From positions 1,650,864 to 1,714,863 of the forward strand of contig CM044962.1 of the NCBI GenBank assembly GCA_024516035.1: a stretch of DNA of 64,000 nucleotides, written 5' to 3'. The notes under the pieces were generated by a model, which was given only the letters and a program-made list of their open reading frames with translations, did not search any database and was not told the origin of the DNA. Both the position numbers and the translations under genes were made by a program. Within the stretch, counting starts at the first letter, position 1. The number at the start of each line of letters is the position of its first letter. Source of the stretch: Bactericera cockerelli. Lineage: Eukaryota; Arthropoda; Insecta; Hemiptera; Triozidae. This document shows, piece after piece, positions 1 to 9,726 of this stretch.

Positions 1-367
1 TGCTCGTGAAGTGAGCGCACCCGAGCCGCATGACGCCGACTATCTTCACCTCTATCTGGGCGCTCGCCTGGGCGCGTTGCAGGAACGTCAAGAGGTCTCG
101 GCGCGCGCCGCCGAGTCTATACCACGCGCATGCGCGTAGACTGGCGACCACTTGTCTGGCGGAGTCCTCCAGGGTCTCGGAGAGAAAGCAGAAGAGGAGG
201 AGGTGGAGAAACGCTGAGACTCCGCCGCAGAGGATTTGGTCCCGATCCTTGGAGGCGACGAGGGCGGGGCCTTGCACCACTGAGAAGATGAGATAGCTGT
301 AGAGTCCCACAGTGGTGCGGGTGTAACTGAACCGGACGGCGAAGTCAGCGGCGAAAGCAGACTCCAA
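1..367 (-). CDS. Insect odorant receptor, exon 2 (partial, runs off the window)
   Basis: Reading the minus strand from 367, the frame begins LESAFAADFAVRF and stays open to the window edge (122 codons). It shows two hydrophobic stretches, around SYLIFSVVQGPALVAS and ILCGGVSAFLHLLLFCFLSE, then a segment with W-Y and RAQ spacing (CAWYRLGGARRDLLTFLQRA) typical of the cytoplasmic part before the last membrane helix of 7tm_6 receptors. The 3' splice site is CTTTTACCCACAG before position 367, phase 0, which joins in frame to exon 1 ending RFRKK. The final helix and stop codon lie outside the window. The exon is clearly more GC-rich than its surroundings. In this family the protein forms an odorant-gated cation channel with Orco in sensory neurons; that role is inferred from family membership. 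Confidence 0.82.
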   Translation of the reverse strand, partial: MESAFAADFAVRFSYTRTTVGLYSYLIFSVVQGPALVASKDRDQILCGGVSAFLHLLLFCFLSETLEDSARQVVASLRACAWYRLGGARRDLLTFLQRAQASAQIEVKIVGVMRLGCAHFTS

Positions 368-379
368 CTGTGGGTAAAA

Positions 380-600
380 GTACAGGGTGTCCCATTATAA
401 AGGAAACTTTTAAATATCTCGATATAAAAAGTTAGTTGAAAGTAACTAGGTGTTAGGTGGTACACAATGCTTTGAGCATTAACTACGCCTGGTGGTTACC
501 TTGAACTAAAGTTATCATATTTGTGTTAATCTATTTCGTGATATCATAACTACTTGAAAGTCCGCCGCCTATATCTCTAGAACTAATGAAGATATAAAAC
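380..600. repeat. Composite of MITE end and two SINE tails
   Basis: Position 383 begins CAGGGTGTCCCATTAT, the end of the hairpin MITE family seen whole at 46470-47327. From about 455 the sequence is the 3' tail of the main tRNA-derived SINE (AATGCTTTGAGCATTAAC, CCTGGTGGTTACCTT). From about 512 it matches the tail of a second SINE family (TATCATATTTGTGTTAATC, TCGTGATATCATAACTACT). These are truncated fragments side by side. Confidence 0.6.
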
Positions 601-631
601 TCGGATTTTTGTTGGTTTTCCTAATTTTTGG

Positions 632-671
632 AGGACATTTTTCGATGACCTACACATTTTTCGATGACCTA
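632..671. repeat. Short tandem duplication
   Basis: The stretch CATTTTTCGATGACCTAC occurs twice in direct succession just upstream of the open LINE frame. It may mark the 5' truncation point of the LINE. Confidence 0.6.
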
Positions 672-736
672 CTTTCTCAGTCAATCTTCCAAGGTTATCT
701 GTCCATCAAGGTTGTTTCAAGTTCTACTTCAGAACT

Positions 737-3154
737 TTGTACTTTGTAGGACCTAAAGTAAATGAAAATTTCAAAACATTCATAGCACAGACTGCTATAT
801 CAGACCATTACAGTACAATTTTAAAATTAAAAAAGCCTTCCAGTACTGAAGAAAATAGATCTAATGAATACCAAGAAATCTGCACTCTGAACCTAGAAAA
901 ACTCAAGAATAGTCTAGAAACAGTAACCTGGGAGGAGGTATATGAAGAGGTCAATCCCGAGGTGTCAGCATCTATATTCATAACTCAACTATCAAAATTG
1001 ACTGATGAGAATACGACTGCAAAAACAGTAAATTTAGGGAAAAGGCGTACACCATGGATAAGTTCAGGATTGATCACTTCAATTAAAAAACGAGATAAAT
1101 TACATCTACAATGTAATAAACAACCCTTTAATACCAGACTTCATGACTCCTATCGAAAATACCGGAATAAACTTAATACTTTGATTGCGAAACAAAAGAA
1201 AGATTATTTTAGAAAAGAAATAGAAAAAGCAGGCAACGACAAGAAAAAAATATGGCGTATCGCTAATGAGGCTACTTGTTATAAAGGTCCACGAACAGAT
1301 GGCCCCAGTAAGATAGAAGTAGAGGAGGGTAGAGTACTTAATGTGAGAGAACACGCCAAAGAGATAGCCGACAAATTTAACTCTTATTACTCTTTAGTAG
1401 GTATCAACGCATCAAGGGCTATACCAAATAGGATATCAGTACCCTTTGAACCTGAAACCATTTCTCACCCCAAAGTTTCTTTATTTTTAAAGTCTGTAAC
1501 ACGGAAAGAAATCGAAGAAATTATTATGAAAATGAAAGGTGGCTCGGCAGCTGGCTATGACGGAATTAAATCGAAAACCTTAAAAGAGATTAAATTTTTC
1601 ATTTCAAAACCTCTAGCTCACATCTATAACTCATGCATTAAAGAAGGCATTTTCCCCTCAGCTTTTAAAAAAACCGTAATAACACCTGTATATAAAAAAG
1701 GACCAAAAGACAAAATTATTAATTACCGACCAATATCACTGTTATCTTGCATATCGAAAATATTTGAGCGCTGCCTAAAACAAAGACTTGTCAAATTTCT
1801 TGACGAAAATAAAATTTTGAGTTCTACCCAGTTTGGGTTTAGGAAAGGATTATCCACCAATGACGCAATAAGTAAGCTACTAGATGGAATATACACGGCT
1901 CTTGATGTGGGTGACAAGGCGGCAGTGGTGGCGATGGATTTGAGCAAAAGTTTTGATACCGTTGACCATGATCACCTGATTCGAATATTAAAAGAGATAG
2001 GTATTAGGGAGAAACCCCTTGAACTGTTCAGAACTTACCTCTCAGACCGCACTCAGAGAGTAAAAATGAAAATTCCAAATAACGAACCAAGAAATAAGAA
2101 AACTCTGAGCGCGGGACGAGAGTTGGACGTGAGAGAGAAATCTCAGTCGGCCTCTGAAGTTCTCAGTGGTGAGATCAGTTGTGTACCCTACTCAGTTCCG
2201 CAAGGAACAGTGTTATCCCCCATATTATACAATATTTATGTCAGCGGGCTCAACAAATTACCTCTAAATGGACAACTGGTCTCATTCGCGGACGATACAG
2301 CACTGAGAATTACAGGAAAATCCTGGGATGAAGTCATACGAAAAATAAAAAAAGATATGTTACTAATCAAAACTTGGTTCGCATACCACAACTTGTACTT
2401 AAACATGGATAAAACAAAAATAATTCCCTTTAGCATGAATGTCCGAAACTATCCATCAATAAGCTCAGTCCATATTCACGAGCACCACTGTCAAATGACC
2501 AGAGAAGATGAGCATGCATCTCGGCAGCCTCAAGTTGCATGTGGGTGTGCCCTTATTGAGGTCACTAACACATGTAAATATCTGGGTGTCGAGGTGGATG
2601 CACATCTAAGATGGGACATACACATCACGAGCATGGTTAAAAGACTTCGAAGGTATTCTCACCTTTTTAGACAGTTAAGAACTTTCCTTAACTTAAAATT
2701 ACTGAAACAATTTTACTCTGCTTTGGTACAATCGATCATAGAGTACGGAATATGTAGCTATGGGAGAGCAGACCCTACTATACTGGACCAACTAAAAGTA
2801 TCTCAAAATTTCATCCTTAAAATTATTTATTACAAAAACTCATTGTACTCTACACAAAAGCTATATGACGAACTAGGAGTTCTGCCAATGACCAAACTGT
2901 TTACAAAAAATATTTGTGCTTACATACATAAAAATAAGGAAGACTACATCCAACATACCATTCATGAACACCAGTTACGTAGGCCAAATCTAAATATCAG
3001 ACTTTTCAAAACAAAAAAAGGACAGAAGGCATTAGAGTACCTTGGTGTAAAATATTATGAAAAAGTCCCAGAGGACATAAAGAAAGAGAAAAAAGAAAAA
3101 ATCTTCAAACTCAAACTACGAGATTGGCTAAAGCAAAATGACATACAACCATAA
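737..3154 (+). CDS. LINE endonuclease C-terminus plus reverse transcriptase
   Basis: An uninterrupted 805-codon frame begins at a TTG; the frame is already open from 668, so 737 is not a true start and the protein is truncated at its N-terminus. Residues 22-24 are SDH, the last catalytic motif of APE-type endonucleases. The reverse transcriptase follows: YRPISLLS from residue 330, motif A AMDLSKSFD with Asp401, VPQG at 487-490, and the catalytic FADD at 517-520. A Lys- and Arg-rich C-terminal domain follows without an RNase H signature. The loop between motif A and VPQG is long, with an extra charged and serine-rich stretch at about 450-484, and another insert lies near 585-610. The frame has no stop or frameshift, so the copy looks young. 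It would copy LINE RNA into DNA at chromosomal nicks. The best fit is a Jockey- or CR1-like LINE; the exact clade needs a phylogeny. Confidence 0.85.
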   Translation: MYFVGPKVNENFKTFIAQTAISDHYSTILKLKKPSSTEENRSNEYQEICTLNLEKLKNSLETVTWEEVYEEVNPEVSASIFITQLSKLTDENTTAKTVNLGKRRTPWISSGLITSIKKRDKLHLQCNKQPFNTRLHDSYRKYRNKLNTLIAKQKKDYFRKEIEKAGNDKKKIWRIANEATCYKGPRTDGPSKIEVEEGRVLNVREHAKEIADKFNSYYSLVGINASRAIPNRISVPFEPETISHPKVSLFLKSVTRKEIEEIIMKMKGGSAAGYDGIKSKTLKEIKFFISKPLAHIYNSCIKEGIFPSAFKKTVITPVYKKGPKDKIINYRPISLLSCISKIFERCLKQRLVKFLDENKILSSTQFGFRKGLSTNDAISKLLDGIYTALDVGDKAAVVAMDLSKSFDTVDHDHLIRILKEIGIREKPLELFRTYLSDRTQRVKMKIPNNEPRNKKTLSAGRELDVREKSQSASEVLSGEISCVPYSVPQGTVLSPILYNIYVSGLNKLPLNGQLVSFADDTALRITGKSWDEVIRKIKKDMLLIKTWFAYHNLYLNMDKTKIIPFSMNVRNYPSISSVHIHEHHCQMTREDEHASRQPQVACGCALIEVTNTCKYLGVEVDAHLRWDIHITSMVKRLRRYSHLFRQLRTFLNLKLLKQFYSALVQSIIEYGICSYGRADPTILDQLKVSQNFILKIIYYKNSLYSTQKLYDELGVLPMTKLFTKNICAYIHKNKEDYIQHTIHEHQLRRPNLNIRLFKTKKGQKALEYLGVKYYEKVPEDIKKEKKEKIFKLKLRDWLKQNDIQP

Positions 3155-3545
3155 ATCTCATGAGGTAACCTACCTAAATCTATACAAGAAATTGCTATTT
3201 ATACCATAATATTTTCAAGGCCTATACATATATGTATCCATTAAGTACCTATGCTTTCTAACAAAAACCGAAAAGAGAAACTTCTGCCTTTTGAATGTAC
3301 ATTTACATAACATACCTAGGTTATCTTGTAAGTTAATTATTGAATAACCACATTATGTAATCAGAATTAAAAGAAAGAGTACAGATAGATAGAGAGAGAA
3401 AGAGGGAGAGAAAAAAAAGAGAAGGAATAGAGAGAGAAAGCTACAAAGATATTATACAAGTAACTATTTAGGTTAAGTTCATTAATTTAAGTATTTAAGT
3501 TCATTAATTAATTAATTTATTTCTATTTCAAGTAAAAATTATTTG

Positions 3546-3705
3546 TGAGAAGAGAGAGAGAGAGAGAGAGAAGAGAAGAGAGAGAAGAGAGAGAGAGAGA
3601 GAGAAAGAGAGAGAAAGAGAGAGAAAGAAAGAAGAAGAGAGAGAAAGAGAGAGAAAAGAGAGAGAGAAGAAAGAAAAAGAAAGAAAGAAAGAGAGAGAGA
3701 AAGAA

Positions 3706-3740
<35 letters not shown>

Positions 3741-3764
3741 AAGAAAGAGAGAGAGAGAGAAGAA
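3546..3764. repeat. (GA)n-rich microsatellite
   Basis: About 220 bp of nearly pure GA/GAAA purine repeats. Open frames here encode only Arg-Glu-Lys strings (or Leu-Ser on the other strand) and are not genes. Confidence 0.95.
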
Positions 3765-4052
3765 ATAACATTAACAGCAAAAGAAACAACCAAAGAGTAT
3801 AATCTACTAACACAACTGCTTTCCACAAAACAAGGTCCACAATATATTGTGAATCTTAGTGTGGAATGTCAACCAAATGAAAGAAAATGAGAAAGAGACA
3901 TGAGAACGAAACTCGAATAAGAAACTATATCATAGGAAAATGTTCAGGTCTTTTTAGTCAGTAATAATTTAGACTTAAGTAACTATTGTACAATGTATTA
4001 TTACTTATAACTTGGTTGTAAATAAATAAATAAAATAAATAAATAAATAAAC

Positions 4053-4476
4053 TTAAATTGGATCAACCTAAATTTGACCTTTGAAATTTCGACCTTATTT
4101 AACTATTCACATTTCATTTTACTTTTGAACCCTCCTCGCGCTAGTTGGATGACCAGACAAATGCCTTGAACACTCGCCCGCCAAAATTTAATGAACTAAT
4201 TACTTCATATACCTCGTAGTATTGTGTAATTCTAGAAGTTTAATTATGAATAAACCTAATTACCAGATATTTTCAAAGTGACTGATAATTATCGTGTCAT
4301 GACTGCATTATCTAATTATCATAATAATTTCATTATTATTATACACATAATAATATACACATCTAATACAAATTCTCACTTTTCTGTTTATACTGATACT
4401 GATTACCTATAATATACCGTGGAAATTATATGTAGATAGGTATACAAGAGGTAAGCTATTGATATAGATAGTTTTA
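4053..4476. other. AT-rich stretch without a gene
   Basis: This stretch lies between the two LINE insertions. It has ATTATTATA runs but no recognisable coding or repeat structure. Confidence 0.5.
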
Positions 4477-6410
4477 TTTTTTTTTTTTTTTTTTTTTTTT
4501 TTTTCATTTATTATAGTGTGCGAACATTTTATTTTATGTTATATACACTGAAAAATGAAGTTAAATCACATTTTTAATTGACATAAATTTAAAAACTGGA
4601 TGATGAAACTTTCTTCCTTAGCAAGGTAAGTAAGGAAGATGGTTATTAGGGTGCTCTACTGTTATTTAGTGGCAGATAAAGTGATGAGTTTTAGGTATAT
4701 TCAAGGGAAAAATGTATCCTGGAGGAAAAATCATAAATTTTACAATAATAAATAATAATAAAAAAATGTATCAATAAACATAATAGGTAAGTAATGTATA
4801 TGTGTCCTGGGAGAAAATCATAAATTTTACAACAACAAAAAATATTTCAATAAACAAAAAATAAATTAAAAAATATGGAAATCAGTTATACAATTAGAAT
4901 ATACCTTAGAAAAGGGGTAAAAAGAGGATATAATTTTATGTACATTGTTAAGCTAGTTAAGTGGAAATATTATCTACATTTTTGAGAATCATCTTGTCAT
5001 CGGCAAAAACAGTCCTCAGAAGGCGGGTGATTCTAGCCTTCATATTGGTAGAAGTGTCTGGAGAAGAATGGACATTTTGGAGAATGTTCTTCAGGTTGAT
5101 AAGAGGAAGATCGGATTGAGCGACAATCTCCTGTTTCTTCTGGGCATTTCTGAGTTTACCCAAAAGATTGCAGAAATCGTCTGCCGTAACAGAGGTTTCC
5201 TTGGTATCAGTTATTATTTTTGATACCAAGGATTTAAAACCCTCAGAGAGTTCTGGATCTGGGGGAGGGGAGGTGGAGGTTTTTATTTTCTTCTCGTGTT
5301 GAGTTTCTGAGCTGAGTAGGGATCTCTTGTTATTTTTCGGGGTCTCTGGGTTTTTGAGAGCGGGAAACTCTTCAGTCGCGGACGTGGTAGTTAATACTAG
5401 GGAGGAAGTGATGGTCGGTTCTCCCAGGGACTCTAGAGAGGAAGAATGAGAGGAGGAAAATTTCGGGAAGAAATCATTCTTCAAGGTGCTGGACTCTTCA
5501 CTTATTTCCATCGCCGTGTTTTCATCCCTGAACTCACAAGGTGGGGGAGGAGGGAGAGGGGGAGAAGAACCGGATAGATTTTCATTTAAAAGTGGAGGAG
5601 ATGTGAGTTTAATCTCTTTTAATCTTTGTTGAGCTGAAAAAGTTTGAATTGATTCAGGACAGTTTTTGGAAACATGTCCTTCCTTACCGCAGCTGAAACA
5701 TCTAGGGGTGTCAAAGGATAGGTAGATGGTATGTGGGACATTTTTACATGTAACAGTTATATTGGTAGGTATTTTTTTCTCTGTCTTCTGTCCGAATCTG
5801 TACTTGTCTCTTGTACGCTAAGATGTGCCGCAAGCGATAATCTCGCATACCGTAATTTGTTAACTTGATGTCGGACATGAGACGGACACTTTTTTCAAGT
5901 TCATCGAGTAACAAGTCGTTAGGAAGGTGGGGAGCCACATTATGCAGGTACAAAATAAGTCCTGGGTCAATAAGCTTTCTTATCGGTAATATATGGTCAT
6001 CAATAGTAACGGACTCATTTTTGGCGGCGAAATCATTCAACACACTTTGAGAAGAAAGGTGCATAACTATTCTGGAACCATTTCTTCCGCCATAGATTAT
6101 TTGCTGAAAATCACCATCAAGGAGATTTCCAACGGCAATAAAATATTTATCAATTGAGATGGAGTCTATGCATGGGAGAAAGAAAGCACATTCGAGAGGG
6201 AGCATTAGGGAATCATTCGCTGACTTAGATTGAGATTGAAGAGAAAAGGAAGAACTGAAGGATGATGGAGCTGCTGACCTCTTGTGGGAAAAAGTAGAAC
6301 CTCGGGAAAGAATGGAAGAGAATGAAGTCATAACGGAGAGAGAATTTCTTCTGAGTTCACGGAATAAAATAATGTGAGTGGCTGAAATCTGGGAAAATTG
6401 CGAACGGGAT
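4477..6410 (-). mobile_element. ORF1-only LINE copy with poly-A tail
   Basis: On the minus strand an ORF1 (gag-like) gene at 6331-4957 is followed by about 450 bp of non-coding sequence and then a run of 28 T on the + strand (4477-4504), which is a 3' poly-A tail. No endonuclease or reverse transcriptase follows ORF1, although in a complete Jockey-type LINE ORF2 should come next. The 3' region has an imperfect direct repeat (about 4706-4782 against 4803-4858). The upstream edge is uncertain. It is either a non-autonomous 'half-LINE' or a copy with ORF2 deleted. Confidence 0.6.
4957..6331 (-). pseudogene. LINE ORF1 (gag-like, CCHC zinc knuckle), one frameshift
   Basis: The first frame (6331 down to about 5775) gives a Ser-rich N-terminus and then a nucleic-acid-chaperone-like middle (QQIIYGGRNGSRIVMHLS, and DDHILPIRKLIDPGLILYL, where the Pro-Ile-Arg-Lys pattern is typical of insect Jockey gag proteins). 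At the run of seven T on + strand 5772-5778 (A on the coding strand) the frame shifts by one base. The second frame continues ITVTCKNVPHTIYLSF and then a clear zinc knuckle CFSCGKEGHVSKNC at 5700-5659, followed by a proline- and serine-rich tail ending at 4957. Together this is about 458 residues, a normal ORF1 size. It binds LINE RNA. The shift is probably an inactivating indel; slippage on the A run is the alternative. Confidence 0.8.
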
Positions 6411-6769
6411 CAAGAAATAATAATGATAGAAATCATGTTATTATATGAATGGGAACAAAGGTAGAAATAGAAAACACTATTATCACAGGAAAAGAAGGGA
6501 AAAAGTTCATTGAAAAAAGGTATCTAATAACTGTTTTAAACGGAATAATAGTCAATCAGACATGATTAAGCACTTCTTGATACATATGCAAAAATTTAAC
6601 GTTCAAAACTTATAATTCGAGAAAATATGTAAATAACAGGGAGCGTAAAATTTGCGACTGCTCTGGTGAAAAGTAGGAAGAGGGAGTTTTATTTTTACTT
6701 TTCGTTTTAAACATCAAAATGAATCTTAATGTTGTATTATAAACATCCTGGTCAAATGATTTTACTTCC

Positions 6770-6905
6770 AAAAAATTTCTAATATTAGAAATTGGTAGTA
6801 TTGTGTTCGTTTTTGTAAAAAAAAAAAAAATATTTTTTGCTCCGATTTCAATTTTCTTCATATTTCTGGACGCTTTTACTTTCCTTATGAAGGTAATGAA
6901 ATAAC
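6770..6905 (-). repeat. Fragment of a dispersed repeat family (CGGAAGT-type end)
   Basis: The minus strand reads TCCAGAAATATGAA, GAAATCGGAGCAAA, TTTTTACAAAAACGAACACA and CCAATTTCTAATATTAG. The same order occurs on the + strand at 15430-15560 and 63050-63180, with shorter pieces near 37655-37690. The small open frame through it is not a gene. Confidence 0.6.
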
Positions 6906-6984
6906 CCAAAATTTCGATTCTTCGTTAGTGTGTAGTACTAAAACATGTTTTAGCGTCCCGAAAGCCTAAATATCGACCATTTGT

Positions 6985-7135
6985 TTATATTTGCATGTAT
7001 GTCTCTTTGTATATCGTCTGTATGTATGTCGTAATATCGTATGTTTGTCTGTATGTGTCTGTATTTTTATCTGTATGCTTGTTTGTAGCTCTGATTCCTA
7101 TGTGTTTGTATGTCTGTTTGTACGTCCACCGGCTG
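6985..7135. repeat. Degenerate TGTA/TGTC simple repeat
   Basis: TGTATG, TGTCTG and TTTGTCTG units dominate about 150 bp, just inside the 5' part of the receptor intron. Confidence 0.7.
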
Positions 7136-7252
7136 TCTTTACTCCTCGTACTTGACAAGTCACTCTTGTCCTTTTCTCCACGTGAGATTTGGTCTCGAGA
7201 CGTCCAGCCTCGAGTCTGTCCGTACAAAACCCCACCATATTAAATAATTTAC

Positions 7253-8299
7253 CTTTTTACGAAAGCGCAGAACGTCTTGGTGCATCTGAATCATATGTCT
7301 GAGATGAAACCAGTAATCTTCTTGGACGGAGTGAGTTCTGTGTTTCGTCTGACCCCGTCCCAAAATCCCGTTTTTACCGGCCATTCTGCGATATTTATTT
7401 TCAAAATCCATTTGTTTGATTTCGTATTCGCAATTTCCGTTGGTTTCCTTGTTCCTCATCGTTTGGTTCTTCTCTATTGTCCTCACGAGGAGCCGCCACG
7501 TCTGCTCATCTCGCCTTGTCACTCTCCCGACCAGGGCGACCAGTGTGGCCAGCGTCTGCAGCTGTCCCTCCAGGTAGATGAGGAAGACTGGGAACAGGGT
7601 GAACAGGGACACGCCTGCGAGCACCAGCCGGAGGGCATAGAACAGTTGCAAAGGAAAGAAGAGGTAGTAGTAGCGAGGCTCGGAGAGGTCTAGGAAAGGA
7701 ACGGAAATTTCGTACACGAACCGATTCTGAGGCCGAGAAACGCCGAACGTCGCTCGTAAATGTTCGGCTTCTTCCGTGGAGAGTGGCAGGAGAGTGGCCG
7801 CAATCACCCAGATCCAAGCGACACAGAGACTAATGTTGACCCCGTAGCAAATGGAGCGCTGTATCTTCCGACATCGGGCTCGGATGTTTTCGTCGGAGAT
7901 CGGGTTCGTTCGTATGAATTCGACCATTGTCAGGATGTGCTCTTCGTACGCGCGAGTGCTCACGAGTATCATCAGTGTCACGACAACCATGTCCACGACA
8001 GTGACGAGTTTGAACATGAATTTGGCGACGTTGTCGCGATAGTGGAGCGTGCTGGCGAAGCTCAAAACGATCAGGAGAAAGTCGATGCTGTAGCAAAGAC
8101 GTGTGTAGACGGTCCGGTGGAAGCGATTGAGGGCGGGGTTTTGGAAGTAGTTGGGTAGAGACAGAAAGCCCACCCAGTGCAGGGCTAGCATGACGGCTTG
8201 GATGTGATCGCAAGGCTCCAAACTGGATGCTTTTCTCCATATAACGGAGAGACTGCCCAAACTGGTGCTCAACAAATTCGATCTCACGGGCGACTCCAT
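7253..8299 (-). CDS. Insect odorant receptor (7tm_6), exon 1
   Basis: This is the N-terminal 349 residues of an odorant receptor, a ligand-gated cation channel subunit of olfactory neuron membranes. The start is the ATG at 8299 (MESPVRSN). Hydrophobic segments fit TM1 (about 70-90, CYSIDFLLIVLSFASTLH), TM2 (VVDMVVVTLMILVS), TM3 (GVNISLCVAWIWVIAATLL) and TM4 (LRLVLAGVSLFTLFPVFLIY). Family hallmarks are the aromatic SEPRYYYLFFPLQL motif before TM4, GQLQTLATLVALVGR after it, and HQDVLRF before TM5. It ends at a good donor (AAAAAG then GTAAAT) in phase 0 and joins the exon at 1-367. The second intracellular loop carries an unusual stretch of about 60 residues that is AT-rich at DNA level. The sequence is not Orco. 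Other long frames on both strands here are shadows. Species orthologue unknown. Confidence 0.85.
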
Positions 8300-8356
8300 T
8301 TGTGGTTTTTTTTCTGTACAAGTTTACAACGAATAAAATAGAAAGATGAAATTTCA

Positions 8357-9220
8357 TTTAAACGGGCATATCTCAGCAACGTATAATGTTTCGAGGAAAT
8401 CATGCGATTTTTATGAAACTTGAAAATAAAATTTCAGATGTCATATTCTATTATATTGCGTTAGTTAAAAAAATCATTGATAATCAGTTAGTTAAAATAA
8501 ATTCGCAATAATCGATATATTGCTTGAAATTTTGATTTTTTTAAATGGTTCTGACGGCAGAATTTTCAAACTGTGAGCTCTTCCACCCAAGCTATTTTAA
8601 GCTAATCTTGTATCTATTAGCGTATTCGGACCAAGGGCCACATTATGAAACAAGATCAAATTCAAGCTAAGCCAGACGCAGCATACTACACCGAGAAAAA
8701 AAATTATCCTGGACATTCATCCTTGAAAAAATGTTAAAATATAAGGATGATAGATACTTAAATTAGTATATTACTCACTTCATTATTACAATGTAACAAT
8801 GTAACTTGTATCGTTGTCTTAGTGTGCAAGGACAAATAATCTTTTCTTTAAGTAATCCCGATTCCATCCTCGTTTAAGGATAACTTACTAGCTAACAAGG
8901 ATGTCCTTTTTCTCAGTGTATAGTCTGAGTTAAGGCATTAAAGGGCTACTGTCCACTTAGATTAAATATACCTAATCCCTTTTCATAATTCTGGCCTTAG
9001 GATTCTCGAGCTGTATCGATTTTAGCGAAAGATTCGAATAATCGAAACTGAAATTCGGCCGGCCGGATTGAAAGTTTTTTGAAAATATTTATAGATCGGT
9101 TTGTTTCAAATAATAAAAAAAGTGTATGGTGTATGTGCAGTTTGTAGAAATTATGCACTTAAAAGTGACAATTTTAAAAACATTTCTTCAAATTTGATAG
9201 AAATTTAAAATTCATCGTAC
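8357..9220. other. AT-rich intergenic DNA upstream of the receptor
   Basis: This stretch would hold the receptor promoter, but no unambiguous TATA box, initiator or binding-site cluster can be assigned by eye. No coding frame is supported. Confidence 0.5.
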
Positions 9221-9224
9221 TTTT

Positions 9225-9480
9225 TCAATTTTTTTTTATTTTTTTTTTTTTAAATTTATTTATTTAAGAACAAGATAACATAGGTATACAAAGGTATTTT
9301 TCCTAAGCTAAAGCTCCTGAGAAATTTGATGAAATTTGCCCATGAAGGGGTCCACTCATACCTCGTGAGGAAAAATGAGTAGTTACTTGTATGAGTAACG
9401 ACCAGTGGCGGCATGACCAGAGTAAAAAGAAATGAATGTTATAGAATAATTCGAAAAGTAAAGGAGGCTCTTAGTAGTGC
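9225..9480 (+). repeat. SINE-type repeat fragment
   Basis: Poly-T and TTTATTTATTT are followed by CCTCGTGAGGAAAAATGAG, TAGTTACTTGTATGAGTAAC and CCAGTGGCGGCAT. The reverse complement of this order appears at 45165-45240 and 50865-50925, so it is part of a dispersed SINE family. Confidence 0.55.
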
Positions 9481-9726
9481 TGCGCTACCCACAAAATTGT
9501 GAAGAGGCCTTGAGCTTCACCACAAATAAAACCATACATACATTTATTTTTCTTAAACCTACTCTACAAAACGAGGCATTACCGTATATCATGTCGGACT
9601 TGAATTCGGAGTTACCGATTACCTCGGGCAATGATTATTTTTCAAGGTGGAAGGTAGGATGCTTCTCTTTGAATGACGGGATTGATTAATACTTACCAAT
9701 CATTTCTACTGCACTACAGTGCATAG

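Larger units (their letters stand above)
668..4052 (+). mobile_element. Non-LTR retrotransposon (LINE, Jockey/CR1-like), 5'-truncated
   Basis: The element consists of the end of an endonuclease domain, a complete reverse transcriptase, a 3' untranslated region expanded by a GA microsatellite, and a terminal (TAAA)n tract at about 4017-4052, the usual kind of 3' end for this group. The 5' part (ORF1 and most of the endonuclease) is missing, as expected from incomplete reverse transcription. It lies inside the odorant receptor intron in the opposite orientation. No target duplication was found by eye. Confidence 0.75.
368..7252 (-). other. Large intron of the odorant receptor gene
   Basis: The donor is GTAAAT at 7252-7247, directly after AAAAAG. 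The acceptor is CAG at 370-368. Both are phase 0, and joining them restores a continuous receptor frame (HQDVLRFRKK then LESAFAADF). The roughly 6.9 kb between holds one LINE on the opposite strand, one ORF1-only LINE on the gene's strand, a GA microsatellite and fragments of MITEs and SINEs. The splice sites are inferred from consensus and frame only. Confidence 0.75.

Noticed and set aside
3523..3840. Long frames rich in Arg-Glu-Lys or Leu-Ser at GA/CT tracts (also 17345-17656, 25817-26437, 49738-50092, 51327-51656)
   Set aside because: They follow directly from simple-repeat DNA lacking stop codons and show no protein signature.
6610..6909. 99-codon minus-strand frame upstream of the LINE ORF1
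   Set aside because: It overlaps a dispersed repeat and a poly-A run and is not conserved between copies.
7253..8299. Identification of the receptor as Orco
   Set aside because: The length and long second intracellular loop suggested it, but the highly conserved Orco N-terminal and TM sequences are not present.
7277..8357. Several long frames on both strands over the receptor exon (7277-7693 +, 7506-7817 -, 7760-8158 +, 7830-8357 -)
   Set aside because: They are shadows of the GC-rich receptor exon; only the frame of 7253-8299 has membrane helices and family motifs.
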